Shown: piece after piece, positions 56,131 through 64,000 of the stretch | Numbering within the stretch: position 1 is the first letter of the stretch | How the letters are laid out: each line of letters starts with the position of its first letter | Translations under genes and position numbers: made by a program | Source: Athripsodes cinereus | Taxonomy: Eukaryota; Arthropoda; Insecta; Trichoptera; Leptoceridae | Reading direction: 5' to 3' | Length of the DNA stretch: 64,000 nucleotides | Assembly (NCBI GenBank): GCA_947579605.1 | Contig: OX388314.1 | Location: forward strand, 15,311,982-15,375,981 | The notes under the pieces: model-generated | Databases searched by the model: none | What the model was told of the DNA's origin: nothing | What the model saw: only the letters and a program-made list of their open reading frames with translations

Positions 56131-57142
56131 CAATGTCTTAGTTTTTTTCCAACACCTGCCTTTTACAGGACACTCGAAAACTTACGGGGAAGAGTGGGAG
56201 ACCAATTCTTTACCGGGTGCTCCAATGTCTTAGTTTTTTTCGAACACCTGCCTTTTACAAGACACTCGAAAACTTACGGGGAAGAGTGGGAGACCAATTC
56301 TTTACCGGGTGCTCCAATGTCTTAGTTTTTTTCGAACACCTGCCTTTTACAAGACACTCGAAAACTTACGGAGAAGAGTGGGAGACCAATTCTTTACCGG
56401 GTGCTCCAATGTCTTAGTTTTTTTCGAACACCTGCCTTTTACAAGACACTCGAAAACTTACGGGGAAGAGTGGGAGACCAATTCTTTACCGGGTGCTCCA
56501 ATGTCTTAGTTTTTTTCGAACACCTGCCTTTTACAAGACACTCGAAAACTTACGGAGAAGAGTGGGAGACCAATTCTTTACCGGGTGCTCCAATGTCTTA
56601 GTTTTTTTCGAACACCTGCCTTTTACAAGACACTCGAAAACTTACGGGGAAGAGTGGGAGACCAATTCTTTACCGGGTGCTCCAATGTCTTAGTTTTTTT
56701 CGAACACCTGCCTTTTACAAGACACTCGAAAACTTACGGGGAAGAGTGGGAGACCAATTCTTTACCGGGTGCTCCAATGTCTTAGTTTTTTTCGAACACC
56801 TGCCTTTTACAAGACACTCGAAAACTTACGGAGAAGAGTGGGAGACCAATTCTTTACCGGGTGCTCCAATGTCTTAGTTTTTTTCGAACACCTGCCTTTT
56901 ACAAGACACTCGAAAACTTACGGAGAAGAGTGGGAGACCAATTCTTTACCGGGTGCTCCAATGTCTTAGTTTTTTTCGAACACCTGCCTTTTACAAGACA
57001 CTCGAAAACTTACGGGGAAGAGTGGGAGACCAATTCTTTACCGGGTGCTCCAATGTCTTAGTTTTTTTCGAACACCTGCCTTTTACAAGACACTCGAAAA
57101 CTTACGGAGAAGAGTGGGAGACCAATTCTTTACCGGGTGCTC
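56131..57142 (-). repeat. 92-bp tandem array, 11 units, grown from the dispersed repeat
   Basis: Units start every 92 bases from 56131 (last at 57051). Each runs from CAATGTCTTAGTTTTTTTCG to CCAATTCTTTACCGGGTGCT and corresponds to the 5' portion of the dispersed repeat. Units are almost identical: base 58 alternates G or A (G,G,A,G,A,G,G,A,A,G,A from left to right), and the first unit differs from the rest at two more positions (C for G at 20, G for A at 38). Because 92 is not a multiple of 3, overlapping 66-codon frames appear in each unit; they are a by-product, not genes. Confidence 0.97.
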
Positions 57143-57727
57143 CACGAAATTATAACAATATTCAAAATATTTTTGGGCCCTTTAAAGTAATTTTTATGTT
57201 CACCTATCGATATCCATCCTTTATTATCTGTACTATGTCCATCTTTATTATTTGTCATACGGATCAGATATTTCAATCTCAGTTCATTGATTCGTTTTAG
57301 TATTTCATAATATTTAATTCTATAATTAAATATTCCCCGCTCAATGCAAGGATAGGTTTGTATTCAGTGTACTGGTATAGACAGCAGTCTGTTGTGTAGA
57401 CTGTCACGCACACCTCTAGAATGATAACATTCCGCGGGTGCTCTTCTGGTAGAATAGGCGATTGCTCTGGCGATATTCCCAACACTAGAAGTGTCTTATT
57501 GTGATAAGAGAAGGAGTCCCTGATTGTTTACGACAATACTTGTCTTAACGGTTAGAACACGCAGCGTAATTAAAATTTTCTACGCATTCTTTGCACAAAA
57601 AATAAATAACAATGTTCTAAGTCTGTGTTTTACGTGATGTTTCCCTTTAAGATAGCATCCACTTGTATTTTGAGATAAGCTACCTATATTTTATGCTTTT
57701 CGCTTAGTGATATTTCTGATCCATATA
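57143..57727. other. spacer between two inverted repeat copies
   Basis: No gene recognised. It separates the minus-oriented array copy from the plus-oriented copy at 57728. Confidence 0.45.
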
Positions 57728-57990
57728 CCGTGGAGCACCCGGCAAAGAGTTGGTCTCCCACTCTTTTCCGTAAGTTTTCGAGTGCCCCGTAAAAAGGCAG
57801 ATATTCGATAAAATAAAAATATTTTTCGTTTTAAACTCAGCGATGAGGTTTGCCACCCATCCTGAAAATCTTAATTTTTGTCGGTATAGAGAGGACAGCT
57901 GGCATGCTTATTACAAAATACATGTTTATGCAATTGGTTTGCTAGCTTAACCATTTGTGGGATATACCGTGATGGTTTAGTGGTAGTAGG
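57728..57990 (+). repeat. dispersed repeat family (TAG-tail family), full-length copy
   Basis: Starts CCGTGGAGCACCCGGCAAAG, then AGTTGGTCTCCCACTCTTTT, CAGCGATGAGGTTTGCCACC, CATCCTGAAAATCTTAATTT, and ends GGGATATACCGTGATGGTTT with AGTGGTAGTAG. It defines both ends of the family, about 260 bp. Confidence 0.85.
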
Positions 57991-59120
57991 TAGATATTAT
58001 TTCTGATAACTACATTCTTAAAATTTCAGTAGAATTACTTATGTAGTGAAAGCAAGCTTTCTCCATTCAGTTTGAAAATCAACAATTTGAAAATCACTTA
58101 TAAAATCCCTACTAAACATTATTCCTTGCACTTTTATATTATTTTTTTAGTTGACAGATATCAAATCATAAGAAAAATATTTTGAAAACAAACTTAAAAA
58201 GCCATATTTTTACTAGGAAAGAGTAATTTAAGGACATCACAAGTAAAATTTTACGAAATGGTAGCTTACAGATAAAATATTGATCTACATTTTTATTCAA
58301 AATACTTTGTGAAGTGTAGATATAGACAAATGATTCCTACCATATACTCAAAGAAAATTCTCACTGTATTAGACTAATATAACATATAAACAACTTTCTT
58401 ATGAAGTAGGAAATTGATACTTTGTATGAAAATTCTCAATGTGCTTTAAAACTTGCAGTGAGTATGTAGAACGACTATTGTAGTGTGGATATGGTCAATT
58501 TACTACAAATTCTTTGATTATGTATTATTATTATTATATTATGATTAGAGTCTATAAACCTACAGGTATACCTACTAACAATATTCTGTGTATAGCATCT
58601 CGCAAATATTTTTGTTTCTCAGCATCTCCGTTTGTTGCCCTTACTGTTGTCGATTATATTGGATACTTCTACTGGAGGTAGTAAGTTACATACCTAGTAC
58701 TAGATGGATAATTTAAATTACTATCAGTGTTCCCATACACTACCTATGTAGGTCCTGTAGGTAGGTACTGCTGATACATAAATATTGTATTGTACCAGTT
58801 AAGTGTACAATACCTACTGCACGAATATCTACCTAAATCTTACATAGATTTGCTTTGAGTGTGGGTATGAAGTTCCAACTTCAGTTCCCTTTGGCGGATT
58901 TATTAATAAGCATGAAATTTTAGTTGTTTTTTTTCATTCAATATCTTTAACTTAATTATGAAGTTGTTAAGCCGCTGGCTACTCCACTTATGAAGAATGC
59001 AATTATGCTAAAAATAGCTAGGTTAAATAAATTAAATTGTCCTTCATGAGTCATATCTGTTGGAATAAAGACCTCTTCCATTTTTATCCATTGATCTCGT
59101 TTTCGGACTACTGGTAATAT
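57991..59120. other. AT-rich stretch, nothing recognised
   Basis: Near 58970-59010 GCCGCTGGCTACTCCACTTA resembles a heavily decayed dispersed-repeat copy. At 59097-59106 TTTTCGGACTAC matches the hairpin module of 8007-8103. No gene recognised. Confidence 0.4.
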
Positions 59121-59560
59121 ATTTTTTTTTTTTTTAATTTTTTTATTTGAAAAATATCATAAAAATACCTACATATATATTACACATTTACTTACATACA
59201 CTTAAATAAAATACACTTAAAAATCTATTGTTTACTATCCCATTGAAAGAGTTATACTTGTGTATGGGATAGATTTACAGTATTCTTAATTTTACACATC
59301 TAAACAATAATATACTTAACTAATACTTACTCTAGATATATTCTACTTGACAATTAACTTTTTTGTCAATAAACCTATTTTATTTTTAAATACTCTATAA
59401 TTCCCGACGTTTTTCAGTTCCTTTGGTAGCCCATTAAACCATTTTGTACCCTGGTAGATGTAATTTATATTTATAATTTCATATTTTCTTTTTGCAACAT
59501 TTCACTTTTCAGGAGTTGGTTTTTTGTTATCTAAGGAATGCATTCTACAAATACTTTTAA
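59121..59560 (-). pseudogene. LINE ORF2 C-terminus and 3' UTR with poly-A
   Basis: The minus strand encodes YQGTKWFNGLPKELKNVGNY, then RVFKNKI, followed by an AT-rich 3' region and a homopolymer tail (T on + from about 59121). A second truncated poly-A LINE like the one at 8112-10508. Confidence 0.72.
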
Positions 59561-59654
59561 AAAAAATCTCAAATTCAGGATGAACAATGAGTGGAATGAC
59601 AATAAGTGGAATAAATTATATTCATATTGGTCCCTTTGTATGTAGTTATTATTA

Positions 59655-59830
59655 GAGAGTCATCATCTCCGTCGGTCCCTCAATCCTGAGGATCGTTACC
59701 ATCATGCTTCGTTCTGTAGACCATCTGTCTCCACCTTGAGCGATCCTCCGCCATGTGCAAGGCCCCGTGTAGTGATCTCTGTGTGACCTCCTTGATTTGG
59801 TCGCTCCATCCTATTGGCACTCTGCCCTAT
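59655..59830 (-). pseudogene. LINE ORF2 C-terminal fragment
   Basis: Encodes WSDQIKEVTQRSLHGALHMA, ED, then WRQMVYRTKHDGNDPQD-stop. Same family as 15424-15650. It is inserted close to the previous LINE remnant. Confidence 0.72.
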
Positions 59831-60504
59831 ATTAAATATTAAGAGAGAGTATTTAATATTAAATAAAACATTAAAAAAAGATTAAATTTAATTCTTGACT
59901 ATTCATATATGCGTATCTAATAATATGATTTATGTTGTTATTATAATTTATTATAACTATTGACACGGTGCAAACATAAAAATCATTTTGAAAATTAAAT
60001 CATAGTGATTTATATACTTTGCATACGATGACCTCAAGATTAGATTGAAATATGAAAAAAAAATATCTATAGGCATCGACATAAAAATCTACATACCTCT
60101 CATAACTCCACCTCCGTGTGATGTACTGAAAAAATAAATTTGTTTATATCAATACTTACTTATTACAAATGCAATAGTGTAATATATCTATTTAATATTA
60201 ATAAATTAACTTAAACGTAATTATCATTGGTATATTGATAGCTTAATAATCAAATTGCTTAACTCCATAATGAAAAACAGTTTTTCTGTAAAACATGGAC
60301 AAGTAAAAGAAGAACCATTCATTGGCTTGATGACACGATAATATATTGTTCTGAATGTAAATATTTCAAAAAACACTATTTTTTTGTTTAGAATAAAAAA
60401 AAATAGAAAATGAAATAAATATTAAACTTCATGTCAATTTTCTCGGTTGTTAAATGTACCTTCAAATTAAGTTTACGTATTTCTCTACTTTTCGCGTTCG
60501 ACAT
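59831..60504. other. AT-rich stretch, nothing recognised
   Basis: No gene or repeat with definable ends. Confidence 0.4.
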
Positions 60505-60740
60505 TGGGTGCGTCCAGATAGTAGGATGCGAACGTCAATCAATCCTCAATCTTCAATCGTTCGGTGACAATTCGGAGCATTCTCCGAAGAAATATTCGAA
60601 TGAATGCCTACATAACCAGTATAAGGACGGGAAACGAAGGCATTCATGCGAATATCTTCGGAGAATGCTCCGAATCGTCACCTAATGACTGAAGATTGAT
60701 GATTGATTGACATTCGCATCCTACTATCTGGACGCACCCA
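60505..60740. repeat. 236-bp palindromic MITE
   Basis: Arms of about 100 bp. The left begins TGGGTGCGTCCAGATAGTAG and the right ends CTACTATCTGGACGCACCCA, an exact complement. Inside, TCGGAGCATTCTCCGAAGA pairs with TCTTCGGAGAATGCTCCGA. The loop of about 28 bases is near 60611-60638. Arms differ by a few indels. No coding content; target duplication not clear. Confidence 0.92.
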
Positions 60741-61299
60741 TACACAAATCTATCCACTCCAACCGTCTTAATATTTACCAAAAACATAATATTTTTAAGA
60801 CTACAGACATTCCTTGTCAATGAACACATTAGTAAGCGACTATATCCAGAATCGTCCAGCATTTAAATGATGTTTATGATGGAGTTAAGCTTTCTTGAAT
60901 CACAAGTCATGTATATAGAAATAATAAGTTCTATTATCTATATAATAAGCGAAACAAAGTTAATGATAATATTGTGTGTTGGTACGTTATAAAGAAGAAT
61001 GGTTGATAATAAATTATTTCAATATGTGGAAGGCTGTGACTGTGGACTACATTATAGCCAGTTCAGCTAGCTAGTGGATATTGTAGGTATACCTATTAGT
61101 ATTATGTATATTGTGAACTATGTATGATATTGGTAAAGTAATAATAATTATATGTGAAGATGTGCACACGAGTAGTATTGCACGGGCGTTTCTTATAGAG
61201 GAAACTGTGCAATATTGGTCAAATTAATTTTATTCTTTAACATTTTTTGTAAAAACTGTTGACTAAACCCAATATGCAATAACAACTTTTCTTAGTTAT
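60741..61299. other. AT-rich stretch, nothing recognised
   Basis: No gene or repeat with definable ends. Confidence 0.4.
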
Positions 61300-61632
61300 A
61301 TTCTAACTCTTCCCATATATAAAAGAATCTTCCTATATCTAATCAAAGCTCGTCCTGGTTTTATTTTGACTCCTTCCACATTTTTTTAAACACATCCCTG
61401 CAATACGCATTTAAACTAGGTATATTCCATATTTAATTCTAAATCCCCCCGTTTTATTGTTACTTCTCCCAGTTTTATTAGTACCGACTCATTCCATTTT
61501 TTTTTCTTTGTTTTTGTTACATCATTTTTAATAACTGAGCTTCTCCAATATTTAATTCAAAGCTTCATATTTTTATTTTGACTACTCTCACATTTATTAA
61601 AACTTCACTTAAATTTATTTAAGTTTCATTCA
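61300..61632. repeat. degenerate minisatellite, period near 21 bp
   Basis: A recurring pattern of a CTYCTCCCA-like element followed by TTTTATT and then AA or GACT runs through the block: CTCTTCCCATATATAAAAG, CCTTCCACATTTTTTTAAAC, CTTCTCCCAGTTTTATTAGT, CTTCTCCAATATTTAATTC, CTCTCACATTTATTAAAACT. Spacing drifts, so the array is old. Confidence 0.55.
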
Positions 61633-61999
61633 CGGTAGATACATAATTATTTGCTATTTTTTAATACTTTCCTTACTTTGAATCAGTTCCTCAGATGTAA
61701 AATTGTACCTACTGGATCGAATGTTGGTGAAATTACCCTTTTTTCCTTAGTACCAGAACAAGTAGATTGTTCAGAGCAATCGAGTTAGGTGGGAACATTA
61801 GTCAGAGAAGAATACCTTATTATACCGTCTTGACCATTGAAAGGTTGTGCATATTAAACTGTACCTATACTACATCCAAACTATCAAGACTATTATACAC
61901 TGCTCTATCAAATTAAGTTTTTAAAGTTCGGGGTTTGTAATAAGCTCAAAAACACCTACAAATATTAATTATGTTTTTGTCGTGAAGGTGAAGTATATT

Positions 62000-62072
62000 G
62001 GTGGTGGGGGGAGTCGAACCCAGAATTTCTCAATTGAAAGTCCAAGGCTCTACCATCAGACTACTGCTCACC
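62000..62072 (-). tRNA. tRNA-like sequence (pseudogene or SINE head)
   Basis: The 73-base minus-strand segment starts GGTGAGCAGTAGTCTGATGG with TAGAGC, has an A-box-like D arm, CTTTCAA in the anticodon-loop position (reads TTC), and GGGTTCGACTCC as B box, ending CCACCACC. Only about four acceptor pairs form and the anticodon stem is weak. More likely a decayed tRNA or tRNA-derived repeat than a working gene. Confidence 0.4.
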
Positions 62073-62084
62073 AAAAACAAACAA

Positions 62085-62235
62085 CATTCGTGGGGTAGCC
62101 AGCAGACCAGATGCATAAAATAATCATGCAAGCCGTCCTCTCCACGCCAGCAAAAAATCGAGACATTCAGGTTGGGTGGAAAACCTCATCGCTGAATTCG
62201 AGATGTCTTTATTTTTTTGCAAAAAACTGCCTCTA
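62085..62235 (-). repeat. dispersed repeat family (TAG-tail family), partial copy
   Basis: GTGGGGTAGCCAGCAGACCA, ATCATGCAAGCCGTCCTCTC, CATTCAGGTTGGGTGGAAAA, CCTCATCGCTGAATTCGAGA, then AAAAAACTGCCTCTACAGA. The 3' tail is missing and the copy lies just beside the tRNA-like sequence. Confidence 0.75.
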
Positions 62236-63612
62236 CAGATCAAAAAAACTACTTTTTTACACAAAACATGTGTTATTCGGTTGGATTGTTTGGTGCACTA
62301 GTATTCATTTGCATATAATAATGTATCGAAAATTATTTAAAAAGATTAGTTCGAGTTTGTTTACACCCAAGTTAACCCACAAAACTGTAAAAAAAATGAA
62401 AATCTAATGCAGGATCTGATTACTATATAACGAATTCAATTTAAAAAAAAACCTTCAACAGACCTCAATTCTATCATCCAAAAAAAAAACACAAATACGG
62501 GGATATTGTCTATATTTAATATTTCGACAGCATTACTTTTACGAAACAAGTAATATTGGTCGCACTATTGCATTGCATTTAGTTTCCGCATTAGGGATGT
62601 TCCACAATTTTTTCTACCATCATCATTATTATGTCCGCACGGTATTAGGCATTTTACTGATAAAACGACGATGGACTAACCTCCGAGGCCGAACTAAGAT
62701 GCATAGATATTATTATTGCAAGTACAATATTATATTATGCTTAGTCAAGAAGTGGCTTATTTATATGGAATTGTTCTATGGGCAACGAAACCACTGTATA
62801 AAATTTTCAACATATTATAACATAATATAGGCAATGCATTTAACTATGAGGAAATGACGCGGTGAACTGCGTTCTATAATAAAATATATTCACATGTGTA
62901 CGTGATGGTGAGAATAATAATATGCAAGCGAAATTAACAACTTGTGCATCACTATTTATGTTGTAATCAGAACCGTTCTTAGAGCTCACTATCCAATGCG
63001 TATTTATTAACATAATATTATTGTTTGTTGATGATGGATTTTGTACGTATCTTAATACGTAAATGAGGAAGCAATATATCAAGACCAATTACGAATAAAG
63101 ACGATCCGTAAAAATATTGTGTCGATACCCAAATAAATATAAGCGAAGATCGTATCCGTTTGTAATCTATAGATAGATATCAGATTTGTTGTGATAAAAA
63201 TATTAATGTACCTGGAATAATTATTCTGTTTATACGATAAATATTTTACTCTTAATTTTTATGTATTTATAAATAATTTTTCGATTATATGTTCATAGCG
63301 CAGATTCCTTTTGAATAGAGGGGGCTTATGCTTACCTTATGCTTTTATTGTTTTTTAAAATTCCGTTGATCTTTTTATATAATGGTAAAACTTTGACCTT
63401 TCACAAAGCTCCATATTATTTTAAGCTCACTTACATACTAAGATTTAGAAATCTATGCATAGATATAAATCAACCTTCTTGTAAGAAGATGTAATTCAGG
63501 GATAGGTACTCATGATATTCTTCTCCTATTGATAAAAACAAGGTGGAAAAATTTCTTCTGCACTAATATTGAATTGATGTTCATTGAGTCACCAATTTCT
63601 TAGATATTTCTT
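62236..63612. other. AT-rich stretch, nothing recognised
   Basis: No gene or repeat with definable ends. Frames at 62573-62830 and 62840-63088 match nothing I know. Confidence 0.4.
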
Positions 63613-63885
63613 CTTCTTCTTCTCTACGTGTCCTGTCGGGTCCCCCCAACGTTGACGACCACTCGGGAGAAATCCTTCCTGTTCTGGACAGCACGAAACA
63701 GCTCCTCCACACCTCTCATCCCGGTCCACTCCTGAATGTTCTGAAGCCAGGAAAGCCGCCTTCTTCCAACCCCTCTACGGCCCTCAATCTTCCCTTCTAT
63801 GATTAGTTTTGGGATGGCATATTTTTCTCCTCTCATTATGTGACCAAAATATGAAGTTTTACGGAGCTTGATTGTTATCATAACA
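63613..63885 (-). pseudogene. LINE ORF2 C-terminal fragment, open
   Basis: The minus strand encodes LRKTSYFGHIMRGEKYAIPK, LIIEGKIEGRRGVGRRRLSW, LQNIQEWTGMRGVEELFRAV and VVVNVGGTRQDT-stop with a (GAA)n end. Same family as 50062-50494. The frame is undamaged, so this is one of the younger fragments, truncated at its 5' end near 63885. Confidence 0.82.
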
Positions 63886-64000
63886 TAGTGTACCTACAGT
63901 GAAATATAAATTTTCACAACATAACCATGTCAAGTTCATGGTGTGTTTCTTATTACTGATATAAGCTTAGGTATTTGTAGATTTTGATGATTTTTTTCAA

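Noticed and set aside
56217..57300. Series of overlapping 66-codon open frames
   Set aside because: They arise because a 92-base unit is tandemly repeated and shifts frame each time; peptides repeat identically and stop at the same ATGTCTTAG site. Not genes.

Overview
The window is AT-rich, intron-containing and repeat-dense animal DNA. GT-AG introns, non-LTR retrotransposons, MITEs, a tRNA-derived SINE and many TAGGTA/TACCTA-type low-complexity stretches point to an insect. I lean towards a hemipteran, but only on general resemblance of the repeats. I find no convincing exon of a host gene in the 64 kb. Almost everything recognisable is mobile-element sequence lying in anonymous AT-rich DNA, so this looks like intergenic or long-intron sequence.

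Layout. 1-2.6 kb: the 3' part of a PIF/Harbinger transposon. A three-exon transposase runs off the left edge on +, and its three-exon Myb/SANT-like partner lies tail-to-tail on -, with a frameshift in its last exon; a LINE remnant split by a palindromic MITE lies between them. 8.0-10.5 kb: a hairpin followed by a 5'-truncated LINE on - with an open reverse-transcriptase frame, its 3' region holding a tandem duplication and a GC-rich inverted-repeat insert. 10.6-11.4 kb: a TIR element with 15-bp perfect ends. 13-28 kb: copies of one abundant dispersed repeat, LINE tail fragments, a 300-bp direct repeat pair and a pogo-like MITE. 29.1-34.5 kb: the best preserved element, a LINE on - with intact ORF1 and ORF2, a 3' stem-loop and an (AAT)n end. 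35-52 kb: LINE tails, more dispersed repeats, a (TATAG)n microsatellite, a near-perfect 159-bp hairpin, a TIR element with 34-bp ends and a SINE. 54 kb: a Tourist-like MITE with TAA target duplications. 56-57 kb: an 11-unit, 92-bp tandem array grown out of the dispersed repeat. 59-64 kb: further LINE tails, a 236-bp palindrome, a degenerate minisatellite and a tRNA-like sequence.

How the parts relate. The Harbinger genes could have supplied transposase for the TAA-flanked MITE, and the LINEs could supply reverse transcriptase for the SINE and possibly for the dispersed repeat, whose 3' ends carry variable (TAG)n or (TATAG)n tails as LINE/SINE ends do. The strongest leads are the dispersed repeat family and its tandem array, a stem-loop conserved in three copies of one LINE 3' end, and two hairpins that share one CTGARGAT...CGAAAA module.
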